A program made the translations under genes and the position numbers. The notes under the pieces were generated by a model. The model did not search any database. It was not told the origin of the DNA and was given only the letters and a program-made list of their open reading frames with translations. From Cryptomeria japonica (Eukaryota > Streptophyta > Pinopsida > Cupressales > Cupressaceae), in assembly GCF_030272615.1 (NCBI RefSeq), contig NC_081406.1, forward strand, positions 213,562,997-213,626,996: DNA of 64,000 nt. Reading direction: 5' to 3'. Shown here piece after piece: positions 32,637 through 43,781 of the stretch. Within the stretch, counting starts at the first letter, position 1. The number at the start of each line of letters is the position of its first letter.

Positions 32637-35156
32637 GCTATTCCCCCTAAACATGTTGAAATTCCGCATTTGGAGCTTTATAATGGTAAGGGTGATCCTC
32701 TAACACATGTTAAGACTTTTCAAACAATATGTACTGATTTTGCTTATGACCAAAGGTTGCTTGCAAAACTGTTTACTAGAACATTAAGAGACAAAGCCCT
32801 ACAATGGTATTGCTCGTTGCCTTCTTATTCTATTATTTCTTTCGAACAACTTGCAAATGCTTTTATTCAACAATTTCAAAACAATATAAGTCCTAAAGTT
32901 ACTTTGATTGATTTAATGCATTGTAAACAAGGTGTTAAAGAAAAAGTGATTGATTTCATTGGTAGATATAAGCATTTGTATGCTCAAATTTCTTTTCCAG
33001 TGCCCGACAATGATATTCAACGAATCTTTATTTCTAATTTACAAAAAGACATTAGAGAAAAACTCCTATTTTCTGAGTTTACTTCTTTCCAACAGTTGTG
33101 CGCAACTCTTCACAATTATCAACTGACTGTGAGTCAAATGGAACAAGCAAATCCTATGGCTCTGAGTGATAAGGGTGATAGTAGTCAACAACCATTTGGG
33201 AAGTTTAAACCGAACAGAGAGTCCATTAAATTCAATGAAAACATCATCAACAACAATGTGAATGCAGCATCAGGTGTGCCTCCCATTTCTAAGTTTTTCA
33301 AGAAAGAAAGAAAGTTTACTCCTTTGAATGAATCATTGCATAGTATTATGAATAAGTTATTGGAACAAAATATGCTTACCCTTCCTCCTATAAGCCAAAT
33401 AGATCCTGCAAAGATTAATTCACCCTATTTTGATAACAAATCTTTTTGTCAATTTCATCGTCATCCTGGGCATGATACTGAAAAATGTTTTGCTTTAAAG
33501 GGTAAAATTCAAGATTTGATTGATAATAACACTATCTCTGTTTCTGGTGTGAATGATAAACGCAACACATCTGTAGCTCCTCCTAACCAAAATTTTCAGA
33601 TTTTTACTGATCCATTGCCTTCTCATACCTCTAATGTGATTGATACTACTGATTCCTCTGTCTCACCTGATGATCTTGTGTCTATGACTCCTAATGTGAT
33701 TAACTTTGTGGAGCAGCAGAAAATCCCTAAAGAACCTTCCATCACATTTGATTCCAGTGAAACTATCAGGGCATCTGATGGTCCTTTATATATAGTTGCA
33801 AAAGTCAAGAATACACCTTGTCGTGGAGTGCTTATTGATCCTTCTTGTATGGTTAATATCATTACTGAAGAATTTCTTTTTACTTTGCAATTGAATCAAG
33901 TAATCTATGATGAAACAAATGTGGTTGTGAAATTATTTGATGCATTTTCTTCTCCTGCAATTGGTTCTATTACATTACCTATTGAGGTCCATAACAAATC
34001 CCTTGATGTGGACTTTGCTATTATTCCATCATCCGAACAATTTCGTGTGAAGCTAGGCTATCCTTGGCTATCTTCCATGAAAGCTATTGCTTCTCCTATT
34101 CATAAGTGCTTGAAATTTCCCCATAATGGTGAAGTTGTTACTGTCAATCATAGTCTCTTTAAACCAGCTGAAAGAACTTCTAGCGTTCCTATTGATTACT
34201 TTTGGCCTAAACAATTTCAATCTCTTCCTTCGCGAAGTGATCATCTTTTTAAATCTTATCAAAAGTGGAAAAAAGATATGATCCTATCTCTAAGTGAACC
34301 TAGAACACCCAAACTTGACATTCCTATCATTCTTGAGAAGGAAGTTCTTCCTTTGAAAGATAAAACTAATGTCTTTCCTCAAGAAGATTCCCAACCCATC
34401 CCTATGAATGTGACTATGCCTATGATTAATAAACTTCCTAAAAGTAGACCTATACCTCCTCGTCATGATGGACTTGGTCTCCTTCCTAAACCAAATATTC
34501 CTCCCTTATATGGAGCAGTTCCTCCTCCTTCCTCTTATGGAGAGAAGAGACCTTTCTCTTCTCCTATTGTTCAACCTAAGAGACCACAACCTAAACACCC
34601 AAGTGATAAGGATGAGAACATTCCTCCTCCTCAATCTTCGCAACTTCCTACTAAGACTAGACGGAATCGTTCTGCACGTGAACGCCAACGAAAGCGTTGT
34701 CTTAGAGCTCAGGTAGCTGCTTCTCAAACTTTGCAATCCCCAAAAACACCTTCAGCCAGTATTATTCCATTTTCTCCTCAGCCGAAAATTGAGCCAAAAT
34801 CTCCTAAACATAAGATGCATGATGGCCTTGATCCTGTGCGAGTTAAGGATCCTATTTTTATAAATCTTGACGATGATATAGATGAAAATGTTATTCATGA
34901 TGCAAATGTTACTCTTGTTCATTCTGATAGTGAATATGAATATGTTGATGTTGATAACCATTTATCTAACGCATTTTCTAAAGCACTTATCCTAGCTCCT
35001 AGACAAGAACACCGCGGCTTGGGATATGAACATAGCCCTTGTTTGGATCTTGTAATAGCTCCATCTGCTGTGTTGGATGTTCCTCCTCTAGCGTGTTTCC
35101 TACCTTCCCGAAATACTGATCAGCAAGATCGGGGGGTAGATGACATGCTTGACTAG
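32637..35156 (+). CDS. GypE Gag-protease, main part
   Basis: Open for 839 codons after the TGA; the first Met is at 32670 (residues below count from it). Residues 1-155 are the Gag capsid domain (LYNGKGDPLTHVKTFQ, ALQWYCSLP, QQFQNN). A zinc motif CQFHRHPGHDTEKC at 260-273 has CX2HX4HX4C spacing, as in Tat/Ogre Gags. A retropepsin-like domain follows (VLIDPSCMVNIITEEF, KLGYPWLSSMKAIASPIH); its active-site triplet is D390-P-S rather than DTG/DSG. The last 280 residues are Pro/Lys-rich then acidic, ending RGVDDMLD. No polymerase domain follows. Substrate of the altered protease is unknown. Confidence 0.88.
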   Translation, partial: AIPPKHVEIPHLELYNGKGDPLTHVKTFQTICTDFAYDQRLLAKLFTRTLRDKALQWYCSLPSYSIISFEQLANAFIQQFQNNISPKVTLIDLMHCKQGVKEKVIDFIGRYKHLYAQISFPVPDNDIQRIFISNLQKDIREKLLFSEFTSFQQLCATLHNYQLTVSQMEQANPMALSDKGDSSQQPFGKFKPNRESIKFNENIINNNVNAASGVPPISKFFKKERKFTPLNESLHSIMNKLLEQNMLTLPPISQIDPAKINSPYFDNKSFCQFHRHPGHDTEKCFALKGKIQDLIDNNTISVSGVNDKRNTSVAPPNQNFQIFTDPLPSHTSNVIDTTDSSVSPDDLVSMTPNVINFVEQQKIPKEPSITFDSSETIRASDGPLYIVAKVKNTPCRGVLIDPSCMVNIITEEFLFTLQLNQVIYDETNVVVKLFDAFSSPAIGSITLPIEVHNKSLDVDFAIIPSSEQFRVKLGYPWLSSMKAIASPIHKCLKFPHNGEVVTVNHSLFKPAERTSSVPIDYFWPKQFQSLPSRSDHLFKSYQKWKKDMILSLSEPRTPKLDIPIILEKEVLPLKDKTNVFPQEDSQPIPMNVTMPMINKLPKSRPIPPRHDGLGLLPKPNIPPLYGAVPPPSSYGEKRPFSSPIVQPKRPQPKHPSDKDENIPPPQSSQLPTKTRRNRSARERQRKRCLRAQVAASQTLQSPKTPSASIIPFSPQPKIEPKSPKHKMHDGLDPVRVKDPIFINLDDDIDENVIHDANVTLVHSDSEYEYVDVDNHLSNAFSKALILAPRQEHRGLGYEHSPCLDLVIAPSAVLDVPPLACFLPSRNTDQQDRGVDDMLD

Positions 35157-35902
35157 TTTCATTAACATAGCAGATTCTCTCCCCCTCTCTTTCGTTACTT
35201 CTTCTATGTGTTATTCTCATTCTTCTATTTGTTGTCCTTAGTGTTGTCTACTTGAGGACGATGCAAAACATTGAGATCTCTTTTGGTCTCTCTCATGTTG
35301 ACTCAAAAGACACATGTGTTCCCTTCTTCTAGGTGACCTTCCTTGATTGGGGAATGAAGAACAATTATGCATACATACATATGATATACATGAATTATCA
35401 TACAGCATACTGACCCTGAGGAAAGCGAAGTCACCTTGTGCTTTGTGTTTTGTGTCTATTATCCTTGGGCTTATCTCACACTTGGGGGCTAAATCCTTGT
35501 GATAGCGTGCTCCTTTCCCTTCTCATTTCTTATATGTATCACTACCTTAAAGCAATCACCCCCGGTGAGGCGTGTGCGATCGCTTTAACATAGGGGGGCA
35601 TACATCCCGTCCATATCTTTTCAAGATACTTGAAAATTTCTTGACAAATTTAGCTTTGCCTTGAAAAATTTTGATATCTTTCTTGCATGACTCATAGTGA
35701 GGGAACCTTACTACTGACAGTCATGGTTCTCCCTCGTGATCTTCCCTTTTACTTTGTCAATCGAAGTCGTAAGATCCTTAGTCCACTGGGGGCTTGGTGT
35801 ATCTTGCCTCCTTGACGTGGTGAAAGTTTTTCAATGTTGTTTCCTTGTACTTTACCGGAAGTATGAGCGTACGCTTATACTCCCGCTAAAGTGGGGGCTA
35901 AA
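35157..35902 (+). other. GypE 3' untranslated region and polypurine tract
   Basis: No long frame. The PPT, AAAGTGGGGGCTAAA, is at 35888-35902, directly before the 3' LTR. An earlier GGGGGCTAAA run at about 35484-35493 and CCACTGGGGGCTTGG near 35780 resemble it; the latter is also found (minus strand) next to the GypR PPT at about 40640-40670, which ties the two elements together. Confidence 0.7.
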
Positions 35903-37157
35903 TGCAGCGTCCTAAAATTGTGACACTTGCAATTTCGACTGCATTTGAGTCTTCACGATGGCGATGCAACACGGAACCTGAATGGAGACCCCGAAACTTG
36001 TTCATGACATCAAAAACTGCATTTCTCAACACCCTGGCCTGATCCTCCTTGCACCCTGCTGTCCCTGGAGGTGGGACCATGGTGCCCAGCGCCCTGGTCC
36101 TTCAGGACTAGGGCACCCAGCACCCTGGTCCCCCAGGACCATGGCGCCCAGCGCCCTGGTCCCTGGCCCTATTTTGGGCCCGGTCTCTTTTGGGGCTTCG
36201 GGTCTTTAAGTTTGCAAATTGGAAAATAACATTTCCTGGTCGGCCTAAGGTCGGGAAAATCAGTCTATCAGCCCTAATTGACAAGTATATAAACTACATT
36301 TCCTCTCCCATTTTGGTAAGAGAGAAAAAAAAGGCGGAAACGATATTCAAACATTCAAGCATTCAAGCATTCAAGCATTCCTTCAAGCAATTGATCATTC
36401 TAAGTCTCCATTCAAGGCTAAGTGTTGCATTCAAGACAAGGATTCAACCATTGAAGAGGAGATCACATACTACAACATACAACATACAACATACAACAAC
36501 ATCTATACCTTCGCATATAAGGATACAAACATCCTTACAACAAGGCATTAGTACTTGTTTTACATTACATTTACAGCATTTCTCATTTCTTGGTTAATTC
36601 CAAAACTGGGGTTTGACCTAAGGGCAAACCCCTAATCCCTAACCCCCCAATCGTCTTCGCTTTTCTATGTGTAGGTTGTAGGTACGCAGCTGTAATTGAA
36701 GATCTGGAATCCTTGTGCAGAGACGAACAGATCCACCTTCATTTCGTGGATTTTTCGGAGGACCGTGTGCACGTCGGGCGCCATCATCCTGTCAACTTTC
36801 GCTCAAATTTGCAGAATAGCACCATCTCGACATTTTACTGCTAATTCCAGGTCCATAGCTTCATATCATATCCCTATCTCTGTTTATAAGTGAATCTTTC
36901 CTACTTTACATGCATTCTTAGTTCAATCTTTCTATCTACATTTCTTTACAAAAGAGGGTATCCTTGATGTCTTAACCCTTGAAACTCATATAGAATCCAA
37001 TCTTGCATTGCGTGGGATTGGATCTTGTGGGTTTCAACCCCTCTTTTGAATGTAAAGTCTCCCCTAAGTGAAAACCATCAACCCTAGTGACTCTCCCTTC
37101 TCTCTCCTCAGAGTTGGGGAGGGGAGAATGACTAGGGTTCGATTTTTCCGCTTTACA
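35903..37157 (+). repeat. GypE 3' LTR
   Basis: 1255 bp, TGCAGCGTCC to CGCTTTACA. It matches the 5' LTR throughout, with about two to three dozen substitutions by eye, nearly all C/T or G/A, which fits deamination of methylated cytosines. TATA box at 36286-36293, GC minisatellite at 36076-36166. Confidence 0.93.
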
Positions 37158-37665
37158 GTGTCATTCTAAGAATGATGACTTTACCTTGAGTTCTTTTATA
37201 GATGTTGATTGGGTAGGTCATGTTGATGACTATAACAATACTATAGGTGGTGCATTCTTTTTGGGAAAGAAGTTGGTCTCTTGGGCAAGTAAGAAGCAAA
37301 ATTCTATATCTTTATCTACTTCAAAAGCTGAATACATTGGTGTTGCTAGCAATTGTACTCAAATAATTTGGATGAAGCAAATGTTGAAGGATATAGGAGT
37401 TATTTATGATGAGCCTATTGCTATATATTGTGATAATTCAAGTGCTATCAATATTTCAAGGAATCCAGTGTTGCATTCTATGACAAAGCATATATCAATA
37501 AGTTTTATTTCTTGAGAGAGAAGGTAAATGAGAAAGAAGTCAGATTGGAGTATGTATCTACAAAGGAATAGAGTGTAGATATCTTTACGAAGCCTTTGCC
37601 TAAAGATACTTTTGAGTATCTTAGAGAGAAATTAGGGGTAATTTCCCCTCTTGATGAGAACTAAG
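37158..37665 (+). pseudogene. CopD RNase H, after the GypE insertion
   Basis: HSKNDDFTLSSFIDVDWVGH, GGAFFLGKKLVSWASKKQ, SLSTSKAEYIGVASNCTQ and IAIYCDNSSAINISRNPV are the copia RNase H motifs with D, E and D in place. A frameshift near 37498 and a stop in STKE.SVDIFTKPLPKDTFE break the end. The 3' region to 38004 carries an internal PPT-like run at 37799-37813. Confidence 0.9.
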
Positions 37666-38017
37666 ATGCATGGATTTGTATCAATCCAATGAAACTCACA
37701 GAGATATCTCATGCTCCAGATTGATGAGTGAGGTTGTTACTTGAGGGGTAGTCAATCTCAGTGTTGTTGGTTTAGATGTTTAGTTTTGTGAAGCCAATTA
37801 AAAGAGGGAGAAAATTGTGATCATTGAGCCTTTTTCATTGATGTCAAAGGGAGAGAGAAGCATGTGTAAAACTCTATAAGAGAATAGACCATTTTGAGAT
37901 TTTAGTTGAGGGAGTTGATCCTTGTGATTTTGAGGGACATTGTTGTGAGATGATTTCTTTCTTTGCATTCATTGTTTTTCACATTCATATGTTGCCATCA
38001 ATGCAAAAGAGGGAGAT

Positions 38018-38537
38018 TGTTGGATGTTGCTGAGAAATTGTTGGAATAATGTGTTGTTATTGATGTCAACATATTCTTTTGTGTATTCCAGTGTTGGAGT
38101 TTGACGGAATAAGTTGGTTTAGCCTGTGTGTTGTAGATGAGCTGATGCAGTTTAAAGGGTTTCTAGTATGTTGTCTGTAGATGGTTCATTCCCATTTGCA
38201 GAGGTTAGCATGATGTTTTTGGTATATTGTCTGTAGATGGCTTCTTATTTTGGAGCAATGAGCTCTAGGTAGTGTGTCTGAATGCATATGCATTCCCATT
38301 GTAATATTCACATTTACTCCTAACATGGTATTATCTTATTGTGGGTAGGTTCCCACCATGCTTTCTCTCTTAACCGGGTTTTCTATGTCAAAAATACTAG
38401 TATTATGTGTGTTATTGATGTGGTGTTCTTTCATCCTTTAACTGTTAATTATCAAATCTGATTTGTGGTTTAAGTTGCAGTGAGTTTTTGTGCAAACTGA
38501 TTCACCCCCCTCTCAGTTTGTTGCATTGTTTCCAACA
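38018..38537 (+). repeat. CopD 3' LTR, internally deleted
   Basis: 520 bp against 1403 bp in the 5' LTR. Both ends match (TGTTGGATGTTGCTGAG start, GCATTGTTTCCAACA end). About 0.88 kb is missing between the GAGGTTAGCATGATG part and GGAGCAATGAGCTCTAGG. The PPT AAAAGAGGGAGAT is at 38005-38017. Confidence 0.9.
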
Positions 38538-38542
38538 ATGGA

Positions 38543-38780
38543 TACGTGTATTCTTTAGGTTAAACCCCGGTTTAGGAATTAACCTTGAATTGAATAATAT
38601 AAATATTGAAGTAAATGCTAAGGATATATACCTCAAATCTTCAATTGTTGATAAAAGGGTTGATGATGCAATGTTCTTTCAATGTAATTACAAATGTTGA
38701 ATGTAATGGCATGACAAACACATGAACATGAGAAGCCCTAATCAGATACACATGCTTGCATGAAGATTGATGTAACTTTT
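38543..38780 (-). repeat. GypR 3' LTR, fragment 2
   Basis: Matches 55009-55200 (AGGTTAAACCCCGGTTTAGG, CATGAAGATTGATGTAACTT). It lies between the CopD TSD and solo LTR-F. Confidence 0.85.
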
Positions 38781-40035
38781 TGTAGACACTTAAAAATAAT
38801 TATTTTAATTATTATTAAATTCCTGACATAATTAATTTATTAATTATGTCAATTTTTAATTCTCCTCAATATTAATTAATTATACTTAATATTGTCACTA
38901 TAGTCTGTGATTGACTTATTTAATAAATCAATCCCCTTTTATTCTTCTAAAAATCCTCAATATTAAATCTTCTCAAAATCCTCCTCTTAACTAATTAATT
39001 TCAATTAATTAGTTAACCTAAGTGGTTCCTACAAATCACCTTTTCCTAATCCATCATTAACCTAATAAATTCTTCTAGAAACTCCCTAAGCTCACTTAAC
39101 ATTATTCTTCTAATTTTTAAATCCCTCCACTCATTCTCTCTCCTAGTAAAATCCTCCTACAAGTCTTATCTACCCTAATCCACCTAATCTTTCCTCTAAT
39201 CCCTCTCCTAATAATCATCATGATTAGCCACAAGTCAACTCCTTGTCCTTTCCATCCAACCACTCTCCTTAAATACCCTTTTCCTAGGTGAATGTGATAT
39301 TTTCACATTCCTCTAGGCATCCCATCTTCCAAGGAATTTTTAATTCCTCCTTATTCATCCAATTCCCATGAGCATCCTTTTTGAAGAATTTTTAATTCTT
39401 CCTTTTCATTTCTCAATAAATGTCTCATCCCTTGCTCTTCTCAAGGCACATTGGGAAGTCTTCTCAATGTACCTTAAGGAGTGTGGAGACAAGAAATGTC
39501 TTTAAGGCATATCTCTTAGTTTCCACACCTCCTCTTGGGCCTTGTGTGGGCTCACAAGGAATATTGGCCCTCCATCTTGGGTCAATCCTAGCCCTTCATT
39601 TTTCCTCTTCTCTCCCTATAAATTAAGGACCCCATCCCCTCACATTTCATCTCCAATTTTAGCAACTTCATGCTATTAGTTTGTACCTAGAAAGCCATCT
39701 TTGCACCCTCACCATGCCAAAGTTATCCTTCATCCATACTTAGCCATATTATCCATCTCATCATCCAAATCCATCACATCCATTTGTGCACAATGTTGGA
39801 GAGCCAACCACATCAAGTAATCTAGGAGAAAATCAACATCACTTTAGAGGCAATTGGGCACACTTTGACTTCATCCAAGCTCCATCTGAGGGAGAAGGTA
39901 AAGGTTTGTAAGGTAAATGCATTTGTCTTCATGTTTTTTATGTGATTTGAATTATGCTTCGTGTTTTATATATTTTAGTGTCTTGATTTGCATACTAACT
40001 ATCCAAATCCACCTTCCTTGCTTTTCCCATCTTCA
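38781..40035 (+). repeat. LTR-F: solo LTR with exact TSD, inside GypR LTR
   Basis: 1255 bp, TGTAGACACTTAAAAATA to CCATCTTCA. Flanks are CTTTT at 38776-38780 and 40036-40040, exact. GypR LTR sequence is continuous across the site when compared with 55195-55215. A TATA box (TATAAAT) at 39617-39623 gives plus orientation. No gag or pol belongs to it here. Confidence 0.92.
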
Positions 40036-40040
40036 CTTTT

Positions 40041-40530
40041 CTCCATAATGCTCGAAGGATGAAACATTTCCTTGAATCTTTAAAAATGTTTGATGATGAA
40101 TGTTTAACGGGTGCACAAATGATGGGGTATATGAGTGATGCCAAAATAAATTGATAGGATGTCTTTATATAGGGCTCCCTAAGTAAATTAATAATTATGC
40201 TAACCTCCAATGGTCAAGTGTATCCAAAGGGAGCAAATTCCATCAAGGAGGAGTGTCTGCCCCATTTCACATTGGGGCCTATTTAAGAGGGACCAAAGCA
40301 TTTTGGGGTGTCTTGGACCAAGACCAAGATAATTCTCCAAAAACAAGACCATCAAATGAGAAATGGGAGAGGATAACCTCTAGGATAGGGCCCACCTAGT
40401 GGTGTCAAAATGTGACATCAAGGTTGGAGCAAAAAGGGACCAATATGGGCTAGGGGAATAAAAATAGGACACATTAAGGTAGGAGAAAAAACATGTGTAA
40501 ATTGTACCGATCATAATTTATAATGCTACA
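40041..40530 (-). repeat. GypR 3' LTR, fragment 3
   Basis: Matches 55206-55687 in order (CTCCATAATGCTCGAAGGA, AATGATGGGGTATAT, TGTGACATCAAGGTTGG) and ends ATAATGCTACA, the LTR start read on the minus strand. Confidence 0.85.
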
Positions 40531-40698
40531 TTTAGCCCACACTTTAATGGGAGTATGAGCCTATGCAAATAATTTTAGTAAAGTGGAAAGATGAGAGAGG
40601 AGAAATTAGGAATGAGACCACGAGGAGATAAGACATTGCTAATTTTGAGGAACCAAGCCCCCAATCTTAAGATCTTAATCACATGCAAGGATACACAA
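40531..40698 (-). other. GypR polypurine tract and 3' region
   Basis: The minus strand gives AAAGTGTGGGCTAAA directly before the LTR, nearly the GypE PPT. Further inside, minus GGGGGCTTGGTTCCTC matches a GypE 3' segment. This identifies 23728-40530 as the 3' LTR. Confidence 0.75.
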
Positions 40699-42123
40699 TG
40701 TTGGCATTTGCATGAAGATTGCATTAATGATATGTTATGTTGTCATTGATGTCAATTGAACTAGTAATGGTATTTATGATATTATTGTTATTATTGATAT
40801 TGTCTTGTAACCGGTAGGAAGAGCTTTATGAAAGATGTAAACTAGTATATAAGTATGTGAGTTGAACCGGTAATCGGTGTATAAGGTTAAACCCTTTCTA
40901 TGCAATGTAACTGGTAAACCATACCAGTTGTTTTTGTTAAACCCTAACCGATTAAGTTTGTTGAAATGGCTATGTTGGTTTATTATTTGATGTTGAGCAG
41001 TAATGATAGTGACACGTTTGGTCATTGTATGAAGATAAGTTTGGACTATTTTGGCATGTTTGTTTGATTGTCTAGGGAATAAGCAAAATGGATTGCATCT
41101 AATGCAAAACGTGTGATGAGTTACAAGTCTGATGAAGCGGTGATCATGGAGCGGTTGGAATTTTCTTGAAGAATGTGTATAGATTGCTATGTAAATCCAA
41201 CGGTCACACTTGAACCAATTTGTTTGTAATCTCTATGAGCAAATTAGGTTTTTGTTGTGTTACCGACCTAATTGAATTGTATTTAAGGTCGATGAAGTTG
41301 TTTTGTAAAAGGTGTTGGTAGAAACCAGTTGAGTGTGTGGTTTCCTAACCAGAGAATGGATCTACAGTTTGTATAAAGTCATATTGAAGCTTAAAAGGAT
41401 CTGATCAAGCAAATGTAGTGCTAATCAGACAAATCAAGAAAAACTTGTCTTCTAACAATTAAAGTAGAATTGAAATCCCCTAACCGGGTAATCTCTAACA
41501 AGCTTGGTTACTTCTTAAATCCTCTAACAAGGTGGTCCATTAGCTTGGATTCTCAAATCCTCTACCGAGGTTACTCCTAATAGGGTATTTTCTTTTTATC
41601 AAGGCATTTGTAAATCGCTTAACTGGGTGATCTCTAACAGGACTAGTTCTTAACAAGACTTATTGTAAAAGCTTTAATAGGCTTGAATCCTAACAGGGCA
41701 AAGTTCAGATAGCTATCTTATGAGTCTCATCTCACCGTGGTTTTTACCTATTTGGGTTTTTCATGTATAAACATTTGTGTCATGTGGTGAATGTTTTTAT
41801 GGTTATGATCTTATTTGTTGATTTTATTAACTACTTTAACTATTCTGATAAGGCATGATAACTGGAAGCATTGAGAGATGGAGTGTGTTGATATATGATT
41901 AAGCATTTGGATATTTACAAGATTAATGTTGTTTACTATTAAGTTGCTATAATAGTCAACCACTATTATTATGAGTATTGATCTTGATAGTGATATTTTA
42001 TTGATAAGTTTACTTTGTGTGATTGAGTTTGAGTTTGGGAAGTTTGTATCAGTTTTTCAATATTCTGACTCACCCCCCCCCCTCAGTAATCTACTGGATA
42101 CTTATTCTTTCATCATACCATCA
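40699..42123 (+). repeat. LTR-G: solo copia LTR with exact TSD
   Basis: 1425 bp, TGTTGGCATTTGCATGAAG to CATACCATCA. Flanks are CACAA at 40694-40698 and 42124-42128, exact. It carries the copia end signature GACTCACCCCCCCCCCTCAG at about 42067-42087 and the CACCGTGGTTTTTACC block near 41734. No PBS or PPT adjoins. Confidence 0.92.
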
Positions 42124-42128
42124 CACAA

Positions 42129-42985
42129 AACAAGATAAATACAAAAAAGATAAAAAAAAACACAAGACAAGGCATTAGTACAAAAACAAAAAGGCTCCAA
42201 GTCAACTAGTTGAAGAGACCTCAATATTCAAATATCTCAACCACTAATATCATTTTTGGAATACTATCATAAGAACACAAGTGATCACATAAAAAGAGAA
42301 AGACCATACATCAAATGATGAACCATGATCCACAAATAGAAAATCTATGATCCCATAGGGAGGAGAAAAGAGAGAACATGGATGCCATGGCCTAGAAAGA
42401 TGAGTTATGCTAGGTGAATCCATGAGAAGAAGAGCAAGAGAGGCCATGGAATCCATAGGCTAGCAAGTTGTGTTATGCTAGGTGACCCACGAGAACATGA
42501 ATACTCATAGGGCAAAAATATGTATTATGTTGTGTGATTCATATAAAGAGGGAGATTCAAAATATTCTAGCAAGTTGTTTTATGCTAGTTCCACTCTCTA
42601 AAAAATGAAGAGTTGAATGGTCTAGCAAGTTGTGTTATGCTAGTCAACTCACCCTGCTACATATGTTATTGTTTGATTTCAAGAGTTAAGCATCTCATAT
42701 AAGACTTGTTGGTTTGGTTCCAATCATGCAACAACTTGTTTAAGACATGAAATAAAAACAAAATATGTCTGGTTTTGGGCACGACACATCTCATATAAAA
42801 TTTGTTGGCCTATTTTCAAGAATGAACACCCTGTATAAGACATACAAAACATAGCACAAAGAGGGAAATATGAAATTCCCCTCCCCCCCCCACCCCTCTT
42901 AAGATGTCAACATTAAACTATGTTAATGTCTTAAGGAATCTAGAAACAAGGATACACACCTTCAACGCTAAGGAGATATCATTTT
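42129..42985 (-). other. GypR 3' region with palindromic tandem repeats
   Basis: Between solo LTR-G and GypH. No coding sequence. It holds the spaced 22-bp palindromic motif described separately and a C-rich run near 42880. The position just inside the PPT makes it the 3' untranslated region of GypR. Confidence 0.55.
42392..42643. repeat. Spaced 22-bp palindromic motif, four to five copies
   Basis: CTAGCAAGTTGTGTTATGCT is found complete or nearly so at 42392-42413 (variant), 42460-42481, 42567-42588 and 42622-42643, with a decayed copy near 42508-42530. Each ends CTAG and has TAGCA/TGCTA arms. Spacing is 55-107 bp, and some flanking words (CCATGG, GAATCCAT) also repeat. Confidence 0.85.
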
Positions 42986-43781
42986 TGATGCAGCCATAAC
43001 CGACAAAAACCCTCAACAGAGAACCGTCTTATGCAGCAAGAGAGACACAACGAAAGAAATAAGAGAACATAACAAGGTTACATAAACTGATCATATTAAA
43101 TCCTTAGAACTTCTGGCAATAATCTGTCAATCATCATATTATCATCAAAGAACATCTGGTAATTAACCGGTTACATGCAGGATTCAAGCCAAATACAATC
43201 TAACCGGGACTCTAAGAATCAACTAGTTCACAACATACAAATCTCAATCCCTATTATAAGTTCCACTTTCTTTTCCCCCACAAATGAATACATAATAACA
43301 TATTTATACCCACCGGAATACATCCAGGTTGGCCTCATAAGATTAAATTCACCAATGCAGGAAAATGAAACGTATAATTAGGTTGGCCCTAAGAATTAAA
43401 TAAATCTTTCTAGAAAATAACAACCAAGTAGCAAGGTCGAACACATGTCAAAGAACATCGGACAAGACCCAAGATAGATCCACACACCAATAATGAAGGA
43501 AAACCAACCAATAAACACAAGAATTGTCCCGGAACCCAAAAACAGTCAACCGAAAGCAATAACTCACTGGAAAAGAACCCAAATAAATTAAAAATATAGA
43601 ATCAAGAACATGAAACCACCTGCAAACTAAAAATAAGATCTGTCACGAAGAACAAGCAACTACCGGTACCAATCGGTAAGAACATAGAAAATTGCACAAA
43701 AAACTAAACAAGAACAAAACTGAAAGGAAATATTTTTTGTTGATGCAATATTGCTCATCGATCGAGGATGCTCCTGCATCA
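42986..43781 (-). repeat. GypH 3' LTR
   Basis: 796 bp. Plus strand starts TGATGCAGCCATAACCG and ends GATGCTCCTGCATCA. It matches 45878-46602 in order and has about 70 bp more in the middle. Confidence 0.88.

Larger units (their letters stand above)
29297..37157 (+). mobile_element. GypE: young non-autonomous gag-protease LTR element (TR-GAG-like)
   Basis: 7861 bp from TGTAGCGTCC to CGCTTTACA, LTRs 29297-30528 and 35903-37157. Flanks are GTGGC (29292-29296) and GTGTC (37158-37162), a TSD with one mismatch; removing the element restores the CopD frame (FGLW then HSKNDD). The interior has a PBS, a long leader, one Gag-protease frame of about 1147 codons with a single stop, and a PPT. No reverse transcriptase, RNase H or integrase. 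It resembles plant elements with LTRs and only a GAG frame, moved by enzymes from relatives. By eye the LTRs differ by roughly 2 percent, nearly all transitions, plus 23 bp of short-repeat slippage. Confidence 0.92.
24197..38537 (+). mobile_element. CopD: Ty1/copia element with full domain order, inserted in GypR LTR
   Basis: LTRs are at 24197-25599 and 38018-38537; flanks GTGGA (24192-24196) and ATGGA (38538-38542) are a TSD with one mismatch, and GypR LTR sequence resumes after it. The interior has PBS, Gag, protease, integrase, reverse transcriptase and RNase H in copia order. GypE is inserted between reverse transcriptase and RNase H. Stops and frameshifts make it inactive. The 3' LTR has lost about 0.88 kb internally. 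Confidence 0.92.

Noticed and set aside
42392-42643. Spaced palindromic repeats as a CRISPR-like array
   Set aside because: Spacing is uneven, spacers share words with each other, no cas genes exist, and the setting is the 3' region of a plant retroelement.
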